This document shows, in pieces, positions 9,495 through 36,683 of a stretch of DNA of 64,000 nt. Position numbers and translations under genes: made by a program. Within the stretch, counting starts at the first letter, position 1, and every line of letters starts with the position of its first letter. The notes under the pieces are model-generated. The model did not search any database, had not been told where the DNA came from, and saw nothing but the letters and a program-made list of their open reading frames with translations. Origin of the DNA: Chaenocephalus aceratus (Eukaryota; Chordata; Actinopteri; Perciformes; Channichthyidae); contig CM043796.1 in assembly GCA_023974075.1 (NCBI GenBank), positions 28,064,821 to 28,128,820 on the forward strand. The letters are read 5' to 3'.

Positions 9495-10633
9495 TAATGA
9501 GAAGTTCCTTTCTACTCACCTGAAGCTACGGCTGTCCCTGCCCAAATGATTCCTGTTGTACTACTTTGCTAACATTATTTAGCATGTTCTCTATTTCTCT
9601 AATTTCAAGTAGTAAGTCAAGCAGTTGTTTTTTGTTTTTTTTACTAATGCCAAACCCTTCAGCAGCTCAAGACTGTCCTGCATTTCTTCCATTCATCAAA
9701 ATGTAACTCCAGTGGACATCTGATAGAATGTTTCCTTTAATAGCAGCTATCATCACTATGCCATTGGCTTTAACCTTTGACCTTAAAATGTAATGCTTAC
9801 CTGACTGCTCGCTATTGTCTGATTGAATCAAACATGCCAGAACAATCGTCTTAGAAAGTGTCGAATGGTAAGAATCTTCTGTGTTGCACTCTTAAGATGC
9901 TTGACAACAACATTGTTTTTTTAAGGCACTCGAAAGGCCCTAACACGCCACGCCAGGCCTCAAAGAACTGGTTTCAGCAGTGTTGCCTTACGTTACCTAG
10001 GTCATGGCCAAAAAGTTGCACTTGAACAATGGTTGTTAAAAGAGAACTGGATACAGCGATGGAGGCGAGTTCCTGTTTATTCCTATAAAAGTGGCGAATG
10101 AAGCCAAAATGGCCTGAGTCCTTAAAACTAAAACAGGCCCATAGAGCATGTGCACCCTCGTTTCCCTTAAGCCCCTCCTCCATTCAGCTCATCTATACAG
10201 CAGCCATTCTCTGCTTATTCAAATGAATGGAAGACAAAAAATAAAATATCAGGATTCAGCTTTTAGGGCATTTTACAACGTGATTAAAGAAAGGCTATTA
10301 GAATGTGGTTGTCCTCTGAAATTGAATCACGCACAAAAAAAAACCCGCTTATTTACAGTCGACCTAGTGTCCAATCGGTGTTACTACAACTTCCATTTCA
10401 GTCCAAGAGGTCATAGGGCCCAGAAGGCTCTACCCCATTGACTTAAATTCCGAAAAAGACATCTGTAAATCAACTGATATATATATTTTTTAGCTTTGAG
10501 CTCAAGTAGGCAGAACAACACTTGAATAGCCGATATTGATTAGTCATTTTGTTCTCGAGAGTCACTGAACATCTTCCATAGAATGAACAAGCCCCGCCTT
10601 CAACACCGGATCTAGTTAACTTATATCCATATT
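9495..10633. other. No gene recognised
   Basis: AT-rich unique-looking DNA. The segment near 10040-10130 (TGAAGCCAAAATGGCCTGAGTCC) recurs in diverged form near 47040-47110, so part is an old dispersed repeat. It may lie inside a long chsy3 3' UTR. Confidence 0.5.
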
Positions 10634-11190
10634 TTAAAGGTCCCCTATCATACTGTTTTTCATCACTATGTTATAGCTCTCAGATATATACAGAACCTGT
10701 CTCTGATTGGCTGAAACACCAAACAGATCATTGCAGCATTACCCATAATCCCCTCTGTTTCAGCCCTGTTTCCAAAGTGCTGATTCTCTGTCTGTTATTC
10801 AGATGAAAACAAGGAGCCCCTCCCCACGCCCCTCTGAGAGACATTTGGTTACAGAACTCAATGGTGCTCGAGGAGGAGATTCAGGTGATAAGGGGGGGGG
10901 TTACCTTGGTTGCTGATTGGCTAATGGTTATGACATCATAAAGTGGCCAAAATCTGATCAGCTCATTTTCAGACAGGTTTTTATATAAATGGATCAGGAT
11001 AAAAAGAGAGAGAATCTTTGTTCCTGAAACTTTCAGAGTCTCTTTCCACAGAGGGGACACATGTTGATGTAGAAGAGACATGAAGAAGAGGGGACACATG
11101 TTGATGTAGAGGAGACATGAAGAAGAGGGGACACATGGTGATGTAGAAGAGACATGGAGAAGAGGACTTTGCATAATAGGTGACCTTTAA
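10634..11190 (-). mobile_element. MITE family A copy 2, reverse orientation, with three 37-bp units
   Basis: The ends are TTAAAGGTCCCCTATCATAC and GCATAATAGGTGACCTTTAA, with TTAA at both tips. Compared with copy 1 it is reverse-complemented: right-end landmarks come first and the 37-bp units lie at about 11045-11160. It is the most intact short copy (557 bp) and so approximates the ancestral element. Confidence 0.88.
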
Positions 11191-11866
11191 AGGTGTGGCA
11201 AGACCCTGAATTTTAGTAGAAAAGTTCCAAAAACGATTGGGTACATTTGAGGAAACGTCATGGTACCAAATGGCATTTCCAATCGGTGTTGGGCAGACCT
11301 TCGTGGGGGTGGGGGGGGAGTAAAGCAGGTTACGTTTCCTCTAATGGGACATTCAGATAAAGTGCAATGTCTTGTGTTTTTTTTAGGCATTTGCTTCTAA
11401 ACTGTAATCTGCCGGTACGAAAGGAAATGTATTTCACTGTTCTAATATGAGCTTCTTCTTACTGCCATAGTTATTATAATGTTTACACTTCTGTCTCAGG
11501 ACAACATTTAATCACCAGGTGCATTGCAGCCCTTTATGACACCATGTTCCTTCAGTTACTGCATACCAAACGTACAGAAATCTTTCGTGTTGTAACATGC
11601 ATCCTAATGAGAAACTGAGCAGATGTTTTTTTGGCATGAGTTCAGCCGAGTGAATCACTGTACACGCCTCTATCTTTTCAGCAATACATCAAAATAAATT
11701 GTAATGTGAACAATGTCAGTTGAATGTCATCACCAGGCAAATAATAGCTGGTGAATAATGCTAAAATATAAAGTTAACTATATTGTAATGATGTAAAGTA
11801 CCAGATTGTATGTGTCAGTGTTTTTCTGAGCAATAAAGAAATGAATGACGCGATCACACACTAGTG
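11191..11866 (+). other. Unique sequence, possible distal chsy3 3' UTR
   Basis: No transposon ends are seen between 11200 and 11860. The AT-rich stretch ends in a poly(A) signal at 11832 and then meets the next transposon, which would suit the end of a long, transposon-invaded 3' UTR. This is inference only. Confidence 0.35.
11832..11837 (+). promoter_or_regulatory. chsy3: Candidate poly(A) signal AATAAA for chsy3
   Basis: AATAAA follows TGTGTCAGTGTTTTTCTGAGC in otherwise unique sequence. It is 5.4 kb after the stop, so a long 3' UTR would be required. A nearer unique-sequence signal was not found. Confidence 0.35.
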
Positions 11867-11907
11867 TCAAACTCAATTTCATCAAGGGCCACATTAGCAT
11901 TATCGTA

Positions 11908-11908
<1 letters not shown>

Positions 11909-11941
<33 letters not shown>
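11909..11941. repeat. (TA)n microsatellite
   Basis: A run of TA dinucleotides beginning CATATATATATA. Confidence 0.9.
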
Positions 11942-11945
<4 letters not shown>

Positions 11946-12243
11946 TGTATTATATTACACTCTTGCCTCTGAATTGGATTATTATCGGATAGGATAATAA
12001 CTGAATTAACTACGTCTGAAAGCAGAAGTCCTGGCAAATAATTGCAAGTCTTCAGTGTGCATGTCACAAAACGAGATGCATTGTGGGACATGTAGTTTAT
12101 GGGCAACCTGCTTCTGTAAAGTGGCATGTAACCGTATAATAAACTTATTATATTCTTTGCAAGTGTAACAGTGTAAATAGTGAATGTTTGTTTTATTAAA
12201 TCCTGTTAAACTGGGACTACAGCCATAGTTTTGTCATTTTATT

Positions 12244-12780
12244 TTGAAAAAGTCACAGCCAGAAGCTAGTGTTGCGCTGAATGTGGTGCATTTTGGGTAT
12301 GATGTTCAAGATGTCCCTGCCAGTGATGCTCACTCACCTGACCCAGTCCCTGCCAGTGATGCTCACTCACCTGACCCAGTCCCTGCCAGTGATGCTCACT
12401 CACCTGACCCAGTCCCTGCCAGTGATGCTCACTCACCTGACCCAGTCCCTGCCAGTGATGCTCACTCACCTGACTCAGACCCTGACACTGTGACTCTACC
12501 ACCTGACCCAGACCCTGTGAGTGCTGCTGACTTGACTGACCCAGACTCAGTTGGTGTTTCTCGTTTAACTTTCACAGAAGTTGTTGATGAAACCAATGCC
12601 ATTTGCACGCAACCTCATAGTGTTCATGCGGGCTGTGGTGGTTCAGTCACTACTAGATGTGGGAGGAATGTCAAACCTCCTAAAAAGTTGATATATGAGA
12701 TGGCAGCACAGAAGGTTGAAGATACCTCATCTGTTACTAGTTCAGTTTTTGCATTCTTCCATAAGATATTTGAGGTTTAA
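12244..12780 (+). pseudogene. 178-codon reading frame with five 11-aa repeats, possibly a retroelement C-terminus
   Basis: The frame starts MKKSQPEASVALN and has five tandem PASDAHSPDPV repeats (33 bp each, about 12313-12477). An acidic Asp/Pro/Ser stretch follows, then a basic tail CGRNVKPPKKLIYEM before the stop. Basic R-x-V-K-P-P-x-x-L tails are typical of the end of Ty3/gypsy-type polyproteins, which is the only hint of origin. No catalytic motif is present and no promoter or splice structure can be argued. It lies inside the hAT composite, so it may be captured or inserted DNA. It could also be chance openness extended by the repeat. Confidence 0.3.
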
Positions 12781-14022
12781 GCGGTCAGGATATTCTACCG
12801 GTTTTCTATGGGTTATATCCGAGTAGTATTTGTATGCGTTTGTAGAATTGTGGGTATGCTGTGTGTGCAGGGACGTGCACGGACATTTCGTGGGGCTATC
12901 GCTCTAAACTGGAAAAAGGGCCTCCCCCCGATAAAAAACACAAGACCTTTTGAAAATTGTAACTTGTTTGTAATGTGAAAGAAACCAAACGATTATTACA
13001 TCAACTACATTGAACAGTAATTCACATCTCATAACAAAATAAGCTCAGGCGACTACTTGCATTCGGTAACTTGATTTTAAAAATGGAAACCAGGGACATT
13101 TTTTGTTTTGCGGTCCATATCTCATTAAAATATCTAATGTAACTATTAAAGACAAAATGGGGGCAATTCTGTTCTAATGTAGTTTGACCATTGTAACCAG
13201 TACTCAAGTTGTAAAAAAAAATCAGGGGGAATGGTGGATTTTATCATATGGGGACATAATTTGTGCTGATAACCCGCAGAGGGTGGGAGACCAACCAGCA
13301 TGAAGATAATTATTATACTCCTAAAACAACATGCATGTGATGGATGTTCAGATACTCCTTTCCTTGCTCTTGACCAAGGCACCTCAGAATTAGAGTCGGT
13401 CCCCGTTGCCATGGTGCCCCGGTTGCCATGGCACCACTAACGTTTAGGGTCAAATGCAGAGGACAATTAGTGCAAAATCTTTTTTCACTTTCATTTAAAG
13501 CGGGGGAGGGGATACAAAAATGTGGTTATAATGGAAGTCTATGGTACAAATCTTGTAGGTTAACAGTCCCTCATTTATTATTCAGATGGATCAACTGATT
13601 ATACTAATAATAAAGTCAAAATAGTTTTTAGAATATTGAATTATAGTGTATTTTTTCAAAAAAGCAGTTACTGGTATACGATCAAAACTGGTATCTAAAG
13701 GGTTACATTTGTATCGTAATTAATTAAATCATTATGTAAATTCTTCATGAAAATTTGAGGAAAAAAATTGATGCGTCATCATTTTATTACAGTTCAAATA
13801 CAAATATTTGATGTTAACATTCCCAATGTTACTTTTTTTAACAGGGAATTAAGTGCAAATTGAAATTGTTTACAAAATATGAAAATATATTAAAAGATTA
13901 TACAGATAATACAAAATAGGACCAATGTTGTCAACGGCTGCCGACTCCACTCTCCCCCATCTCATAGAAGTTTCCAAAGATTTTCATAATCATGCTTTTT
14001 GGTCTCAATTTGTCTGGCTCTT

Positions 14023-15377
14023 ATGGGCTCAGAACAGTCTCATAATACACACATGCGCACAGAAGGATTCACACTTGTATTTCATGATCCGCAAAAGGAT
14101 TCACACTTGTATTTCCGGATCCACACTTGTGTTTTTCAATGCACACACAAATGTATTCCGTTTCATATACATGTAAATAAAATCCAAATACAGAAAAAGT
14201 TTTACATGTGTATTTTTGATCCTCACATATTTTTTTCCGTTTAAATCCCCTGAACCTGCAAACACAAATAGCTTTCTGTGCACGGATCGCTTTGCATTCG
14301 TGTGTGGGTTTTTTGAGACTCCCCTGACGGTCAGCCGATTCGTACTTGTAATTATTTCTATCTATAGCCAATCAGATGTCTCCTCAATTATAAGCCAATC
14401 ACATGAGCGCACCCCCACGAGGGTAGATTTCTTGCGTTCATGATTTAGCGCTTCATGTACGCATTTTGCGCAGTCCGGAGCTGACAGCTCCATGGAGCCT
14501 GCCTGCAGGCGCTAATCTCAGGACACCCTCCACTCTCAGTACAGCGCCACTTTCCGAACAGGAAATGCACGCAAATACAAGCCTTTATATTATTACGGTA
14601 CAGCGCCACTTTCCAAACCATTGATGAATGCTTGTGTACACAAAAACGGCAGGCAAAACCGTTTTAAATGTGTGTTTCCTGTGTGGCGAATACAGCTGCT
14701 TTATTTATGTCTGTATGAAGTTGTTGTTAGTGTGGAGGGAGCAGCTACATGTTAGCTTCGCCTAATCGTCAGTGCACTACGAAGCCAGTGCTGGACAGTG
14801 AACTGTTAACGGGGGGGAGCCCCGCCGGTCATTATCGATCAGGAGAGCTGGATCTGATCGATATGGACATAAACGCGAGTGAAGTGTAACCGGACGCGAG
14901 AGAGAGATCAGATCAGCTGCTGAGTCTGACCGAGACCATAGAGATGGAGACACGCTGCTCTGCCCTCTGTTTAGCGAGCTGACCGGACTGCGCAAAATGC
15001 GTATATGAAGTAATCTTACCCTTGTGGGGGTGCGCTCATGTGATTGGTTTAGAATGAAGGAGACATCTGATTGGCTATAGATAGAAAAAATTACAAGTAC
15101 GAATCGGCTGACCGTCAGGGGAGTCTCAAAAACCCACACAAGCGATCCGTGCACAGAAAGCAGTTTGTGTTTGCAGGTTCAGGGGATTTAAACGGGAAAC
15201 TAATAAGTGAGGATCAAAAATACATATGTAAAACTTTTTTCTGTATTTGGATTTTATTTACATATATGAAACGGAATACATTTGTGTGTGCATTGAAAAA
15301 CATAAGTATGGATCCGGAAATACAAGTTTGAATCCTTCTGTGTGCATGTGTGTATTATGAGACTGTTCTGAGCCCAT
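14023..15377. mobile_element. Long-inverted-repeat (foldback-like) element, 1355 bp
   Basis: The left arm (14023 to about 14480) and right arm (about 14985 to 15377) are inverted copies of roughly 400-450 bp, from ATGGGCTCAGAACAGTCTC to the GCGCAAAATGCG segment near the centre. Both arms contain degenerate repeats of an ACACTTGTATTTC/GGATCC motif. Flanks TGGCTCTT (14015-14022) and AGACTCTT (15378-15385) match at 6 of 8. The central part shares about 110 bp with the insert at 3350-3455. No ORF resembles a transposase. Confidence 0.82.
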
Positions 15378-15399
15378 AGACTCTTGCTTTCGGATTGTT

Positions 15400-15659
15400 A
15401 GCTAAGCAATGGCTTTGAAGCCAAGTCTTGACATACCTCTGGTCTGAACTTGTTCAGTGGAGGGTTCACTTGATGAAAAGCAAGGCTGACATGCTTTTTA
15501 CCTCTAGGGAGCTTCTAGTTGTGGTTAAAATGTTCATCTGACTAAACCCACGTTCACACTCAGCTGTGGAGATGACCAGAGTGTTCACTGCTTGAAGGAG
15601 GGGCTTCAGCTCTTCTGGTGCTGGTGGCATCATTTCATCAACAGTTTTGAGTCTTACCA
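15400..15659 (-). pseudogene. hAT transposase C-terminal (dimerisation domain) relic
   Basis: Reading the minus strand from 15659 gives a stretch with STAECERGFSQMN, then RSSL..KSMSALLFIK and, after one frameshift, NPPLNKFRPEV. This is the hallmark hAT C-terminal dimerisation block (S-T-A-x-x-E-R-x-F-S, L...ALL). It is broken by the frameshift and lacks the catalytic region. Confidence 0.72.
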
Positions 15660-15777
15660 GCTAGCTAACACGAGAGAAAAACGAATAACTCCAAACTAAG
15701 TTGTTATTGCTGCTTATGTCCATAGATTACACCTTTGGTGACTAAAGTAATGACTAAGATTACTGACTCTTGACTTA

Positions 15778-15852
15778 CCTGAAATGTTATTTTTAGTATT
15801 TTTAAATATGAAGTCCCTCAGATCGCGTTGTCCTCCTGGTCGCTTGGCCATT
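15778..15852 (-). pseudogene. hAT transposase N-terminal exon relic
   Basis: On the minus strand an ATG at 15852 opens MAKRPGGQRDLRDFIFKN and runs to CAG|GTAAGT, a strong splice donor at 15777. Short basic starts of this type (MxKR...FF) are common in fish hAT transposases. Together with the C-terminal relic just downstream it suggests an originally spliced transposase gene with its centre deleted. Confidence 0.5.
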
Positions 15853-16415
15853 GTGATGACCTTTACCTGCGCTTCTGGCATCGATCAAATAGGCGCATCA
15901 CGGCTGCTCTGGCGCCCTCTAGGGCACTCGCATAGTATAGCGTCAGTGACTTGGTAAACATGTCATTGCGTGTGTGCGTGCTCCCTCGCCCACAGTATTT
16001 TACTCAAAATGAATGTTGAAATAGCAGTAATACCAGTGCCACGTTCATTGATAAATTACATACGGGATGGAAAGGGGGAATGGCAGTTTGAGAAGGGGGA
16101 TGATTTTGACCGTTTTTATTGTGTATATCCATCTGCATTTATTGGTTATATTTTATGTTTAGCTAAATGTCTTTAGATTCCGTAGTCGTATCACTTTTTA
16201 AAAGAATTGTACATAAACTGAGAGTGAGCCGTTTTCCAGCTAAGTAGTTAGCCGCTAACGTTGTGGAGTGCATGTGGCATTTACGTCACTGATGGGAAAC
16301 TTTCCGTTGTAGAGCAACATCTCACTGTACTGTGGATCTGTGTCTCTATTCCATGGTTTGCAGGTATGTTTATTTTGAGCTGTTAAATGTTTTATTGAAT
16401 ACTGTTCATCTAAGT

Positions 16416-16809
16416 CAGGGGTTCTCAAAGTTTTGATGAGTGAGGGCCAATTTAGGTACCCAATATTGGATTGAGGGCCGCCCAAGAAAAAACGGAATCC
16501 TAAAATAATTCCAAAACAAATCCTTTCTTTATTGTACTAACCAATTACCGCAACTCGCGAGATGCCTAGTTGCCATGCAACCAGTAGTCTCGCAAACTTT
16601 CCACAAGCTGTCATTCATAATTTAGGAATGACAGCCCAGGGGGCGCAGTTTTACCATTCTTAAATTCCATTCTAATTCTTACTAGATACGACCATGGAGG
16701 ATTAAAATATAACGCATGCATTTCAGCGTGTCACATTAACTATCGCGGGCCGCCAGAAACATTTCCGAGGGCCGCCATTGGCCCGCGGGCCGCACTTTGA
16801 GAACCCCTG
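16416..16809. mobile_element. 394-bp hAT MITE with perfect 8-bp TSD
   Basis: The ends CAGGGGTTCTCAAAGT and ACTTTGAGAACCCCTG are perfect inverses. The 8-bp direct duplication ATCTAAGT flanks it exactly (16408-16415, 16810-16817). The interior is rich in GGGCCGCC motifs. Confidence 0.94.
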
Positions 16810-16903
16810 ATCTAAGTAATTTGATTAATCTTCTTCCACATAAACGGAAGTTGCGTGCCGGATTTGGCCCCCGGGCCTTGAGTTTGACACCCCTGCACTA
16901 GAG

Positions 16904-17371
16904 TCTATTAACGTTTTCTACAGGAGACAAATGGAGTCTCCATGATCTCCAGCTATTGTTGTAAACAGTTGTTTTTCTTATCATAAAAGCCAAATGATAA
17001 GGTTATATTTGTTCTTCGTGTATTTAATGCACATTTCACTGTGGAGGATCATTTGCGTGGATTCTGGCAAAAGTATGTTCATGTTTTTAAACCAAGCATA
17101 AAGTCTACTAGCAATAACAACTGCTAACGTAACACCTGATTATTCATAATAAATGTTGAAAAATTGATATTTGGTTTTTGCTTTTATTCTTCCAATGCAT
17201 GAAGCTGAATGTGTGACAATAGTGTTTTAGATACGTCAGTGCATGCTTTTGTAGAAGAGCTGTATTCCCATTTTTCAAAAGCTTTAAGAGTGACTCATTC
17301 AAAGTTATGCTGCACAAATTCTACCATTCCAAAGCTGCTGTGATTAAAAATGAAGTTATGCACGGCGAGTA
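16904..17371. other. No gene or repeat recognised
   Basis: AT-rich intergenic DNA between the hAT composite and MITE B. Nothing with coding or terminal-repeat character was seen. Confidence 0.5.
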
Positions 17372-17890
17372 TTAAAGGTCCCATGTCATGCTTTTCTGGT
17401 TATCACCCGTCCCCTTGTGTTATGAAGGTTTTTCTGCATGTAAACGGTCTGCAGCGTCACACACCCTCAAAGTACACCCTGTAGAGAGTAAAGCTCTAAC
17501 ACAGAGAAGACCTGTCTGCTGCCCCAGAACGCCTCGCTGGACATTTCTCTTTTTCCATTGTTTACTTCGTGGGTATAGAGACGTATTTCGGGTATAGTGA
17601 CGTAACGGCTCCGCAGATTGGTCCAAGTTGACTAATCTGCGGAGTCGTTACGTTTGGACCAATCCGCGGACTTCCTCACACACACGCACACACTCGGCGG
17701 GATGTTGCGAGGCTCGCAGCCTGGGCACACACACACACTCCCAGCCAGGCTGCGGGTGTGTGTGGGGGGGACCAATGTGCTGTATGAGAAACCAATGTGA
17801 GTTTGGAACATTGCACGATGTAAATGTATTTTAGTAGACCTCAACAATGGAATTATGATCAGTAGCAAAGGCCATGACGTGTACCTTTAA
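17372..17890 (+). mobile_element. MITE family B copy 1 (TTAA-flanked)
   Basis: The ends are TTAAAGGTCCCATGTCATGC and GGCCATGACGTGTACCTTTAA, with TTAA at both tips. The right 110 bp (GAAACCAATGTGAGTTTGGA, CAACAATGGAATTAT) recurs at 62597-62711. It carries an inverted pair near 17600-17680 (ACGTAACGGCTCCGCAGATTGGTCC and its inverse) and short CA runs. Confidence 0.85.
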
Positions 17891-17934
17891 AGCGTATAGG
17901 TTCTAGTATTTTTAGACTTGGTTCATTCAAATAA

Positions 17935-18350
17935 TAATAATCTTTATTTATATAGCACCTTTCATGCAAGATGCAGCCCAACGTGCTTTAGAGATAGAAA
18001 ATAATGATGGAGGAACATAATTAAAATCAAGTTATAAACAAACTGAAAGAGTTAGAATCATAAAACATGAACATTGATATCACAAAAATGACCCCAAATT
18101 AAAAAGATAGGTTACTTACAAAAGTTCTAAGATCCAATGGGCGGCAGTCATAAAAACAGAAAGCAGCCTCCCCAGATTTCTTGTGTAATACTTTGGGTAC
18201 TTCTAAAATAAATGCATTGGAGGATCTGAGTGTCCTTGTAGGGTTATACAATGAAAGACAGTAAGTGATGGTTATGTAAAGCCTTGTAAATCTTTATAAG
18301 CACTTTAAAATCCATTCTGAAATGTGATGACTTTTAGACCATAGTGTTAC
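17935..18350 (-). mobile_element. LINE 3'-end fragment, minus orientation
   Basis: TTTATTTATATAGCACCTTTC at the left is the inverse of a common fish LINE tail (reading GAAAGGTGCTATATAAATAA on the minus strand). The rest is non-coding and diverged. Family (L2 or Rex1 type) is not resolved. Confidence 0.5.
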
Positions 18351-18812
18351 TACTGTAAACCCTTTTATTTTTATTTGCACAATTATCTTTTAAATTGACA
18401 AACATGTAATTCGTGGCACAATTCAAACGGGATCGAAAAATAACTTTTCTCTCGCCATTGACTTCAATACGTAATTTTTCCGAAATAAGGTCCCATGGAG
18501 GTCCCCGGAAAGGGAGGGTCTTCGCCTCTCTATAGCATCGGTCTCAGATATATGAAAAACTTAAAAGAAAATAAAGGCTAAATAATTTTTTAACAGTATG
18601 GAGCTCAAAGGCTTTTCTGATAGTGCTGTGGATCCGCCGCCGATTTGACGTCATATCGGCCGCAAATCTGGATCAGCTCCGTTGTAGCCCCGTTTTTAGA
18701 GATTTGAGTACGAGGAAAGAGAGAGGGTTTTATTTCCTGACGCTGCGTGAGTTCCCTGACACACCGGGGACACATAGTTATGTATAAAAGACATCAAAAA
18801 GTGCATTTTGCA

Positions 18813-19616
18813 TGGATGCATATCGTTGACTTTTTTACGATACCGATACCACTGAACGATACCGATACTCAACCGATACATATCGTGATACTTTGAAAAT
18901 GTATCATCCCACAATTACTCCCATGAAGCGCTTTACGATATAGTTAACATGTCAAATGAATATTAAATTCAATTGTGGGACTTCTTGGACCTTTTAGTAC
19001 TGAACAAACAATGAAAAATACATACAAAATATGAAGAAAACCGATTATGGAATATCTTTTATAACACCCGCCATCAGGTGTGCCGTGTGAATAGCACATC
19101 TTGTCAATGCAAACAGACCGTTATAATTAATGTTAAACCTGAGATTCGACAAGAGAACAAATACATAATAGAATAATGGTCATGAGATCTCAGCATTGCA
19201 CAAACAAACAAATCTCATCTTTAAAATCAACATTTGCCTTCACTGGTGAGAGAAAACAAATCCCACCACGAACTGTGGTGGGATTTATTTTCTCTCACCA
19301 GTGAAGGCAAATGTTGATTTATTATTATTATTATTATTATTTATTTGTGGGACCTTTACCTTTCTAGTATTGAACAAACAATGAAAAATACATAAAATAT
19401 GAAGAAAAACGATTATGCAATCTAATTTATAACACCCGCCATCACGGGCCACGGACTCACTTTTAAAATTAATTAATTAAAAAAAAATATATATAGGCCT
19501 AGGCTATATATATATATTTTTTTTTAAAGTATCGAAACCGGATCTGATTTCAGTACGGTATACCGTAGCCACCACTAACCGGTATTTCGGTAATACCGGA
19601 TACCGGTATGCATCCC
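18813..19616. mobile_element. TATCG/ATACCGG-rich hAT-like element inserted in MITE C, with internal hairpin
   Basis: The ends GGATGCATATCG and CGGTATGCATCC are inverted. The subterminal regions are full of GATACCGATAC and ATACCGGTA repeats, typical of fish hAT MITEs. The interior has a direct repeat (about 18962-19085 against 19346-19445: ACAAACAATGAAAAATACAT, ACACCCGCCATCA) around a long hairpin. Confidence 0.65.
19224..19320. repeat. Near-perfect 46-bp inverted repeat with 5-nt loop
   Basis: The arms 19224-19269 and 19275-19320 differ at one position; the loop is GAACT. The arms include ACATTTGCCTTCACTGG and its inverse. It would form a long extrusion or RNA hairpin. Confidence 0.95.
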
Positions 19617-19632
19617 TAAGAGGTCCCCTTTA

Positions 19633-20101
19633 ATTAACGTCCATGTCATAAAGTCAAGTTCTACCAATATCACTTCACACATCTCCTAACACTCTCCTTG
19701 GTGGATTTACTACATTAATAACATTTTGTTATGACTTTTGGACGGGACATATTTATTAAAAAATATATTTTTTAACATTTTTGTTCATATTACATTCCTT
19801 TATATATATTTTTTCAAGTTAGTTTTTATGATTGTATTATGTATTATATTCTTATTTTATTTCATTATTTTTTAATGATTATTTAAATGATTATTTTATT
19901 GTATTTGTTTATTTTAAATATGTATATTGTCCCCCACCACTTTTTCTAACAAGGTGACGCCTGTGGAAGAGGGTAGAAGTCATGGTTGAATTTCTGCTCT
20001 CGCTCAAGGTGTATTTTATGGACGGACGCTCAGTTTTACTATTTCCCTTTTGCAACGTAAACGCATCACCACGGATGACGTAGCAGGGGAGGGAGATAAA
20101 C
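19633..20101 (+). promoter_or_regulatory. sptlc1: Presumed sptlc1 promoter and 5' UTR region
   Basis: AT-rich DNA gives way at about 19930 to a more mixed sequence that ends in GGAGGGAGATAAACATGG. A TGACGTAG (CRE-like) motif lies about 35 bp before the ATG. No TATA box is convincing. The transcription start cannot be fixed from sequence alone. Confidence 0.4.
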
Positions 20102-36237
<16,136 letters not shown>

Positions 36238-36490
36238 CCTGTGGTGTCCCTGCTGAAGCTGCACACCTGAGTGCCGTGTGCAAAACTGAGCAGCTGCGAT
36301 CCACTGACAGTGCACACACACCCCCGTCAGGAGGACCTACACTGATGAACACACACTTTATATCTCGCCTTGCTTTTCTCTGTCTCTTAATGTGCCTCTC
36401 TCTGTTCTCACGTGTCTTTATCATACTACATACAAGCAGGAAGTGATGCAGCTGGCTTCCTGTTTTAAACAACAATGGCCTCCAGTCACT

Positions 36491-36500
36491 AATAAATAAA
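36491..36500 (+). promoter_or_regulatory. sptlc1: Proximal poly(A) signal pair for sptlc1
   Basis: AATAAATAAA, two overlapping canonical hexamers 254 nt after the stop. Confidence 0.6.
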
Positions 36501-36677
36501 AACAGCTGCATCAGACTTCATCTCCACAGAACGAATGACTTGATGCTTGCTGCTGGCTGAACAGGAGACATTGTGCTCTGTGTTTTTATTTAATGAATGA
36601 ATGGAGTTTTACACCTGTATTCTTTGTTTTTACTTTTATTTTGGTAAATGTCACTGCATTTACACCATTTGACTTTT

Positions 36678-36683
36678 AATAAA
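36678..36683 (+). promoter_or_regulatory. sptlc1: Distal poly(A) signal for sptlc1
   Basis: AATAAA 441 nt after the stop, followed by a TG-rich stretch (GAGTTATGGTGTGATTTTGTGG). Confidence 0.6.

Larger units (their letters stand above)
12869..15970 (-). mobile_element. Relic hAT element (CAGGGACGTGCACGG end) carrying transposase fragments
   Basis: The sequence CAGGGACGTGCACGGACATT at 12869 is a typical hAT terminus. Transposase fragments at 15778-15852 and about 15400-15659 are read on the minus strand, so the 5' end of the element is on the right, somewhere near 15900-15970, where no clean inverse terminus survives. Most of the transposase is deleted. The interior was later hit by the 14023-15377 element. 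Confidence 0.55.
11867..16895. mobile_element. 5-kb hAT composite with CAGGGGTGTCAAACTC-type ends
   Basis: The right end ...CTTGAGTTTGACACCCCTG (to 16895) is the inverse of the left TGTCAAACTCAATTTCAT at 11865. The left tip has lost its CAGGGG. Flanks CACTAGTG (about 11859-11866) and CACTAGAG (16896-16903) agree at 7 of 8 positions. Inside are an ORF remnant, another hAT relic, a long-inverted-repeat element and a 394-bp hAT MITE, so most of its length is foreign. Confidence 0.65.
18480..19632 (-). mobile_element. MITE family C copy, reverse, split by 18813-19616
   Basis: On the minus strand it runs from the TIR-adjacent AAAAGACATCAAAAAGTGC (ends near 18812) through CGCTGCGTGAGTTCCCTGAC to about 18495. 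The tip (AGAGGTCCCCTTTAA) lies beyond the insertion at 19619-19633. Confidence 0.7.

Noticed and set aside
15970..16176. 68-codon frame near a hAT relic
   Set aside because: Short, no motif, and inside transposon-derived DNA. No reason to call it a gene.
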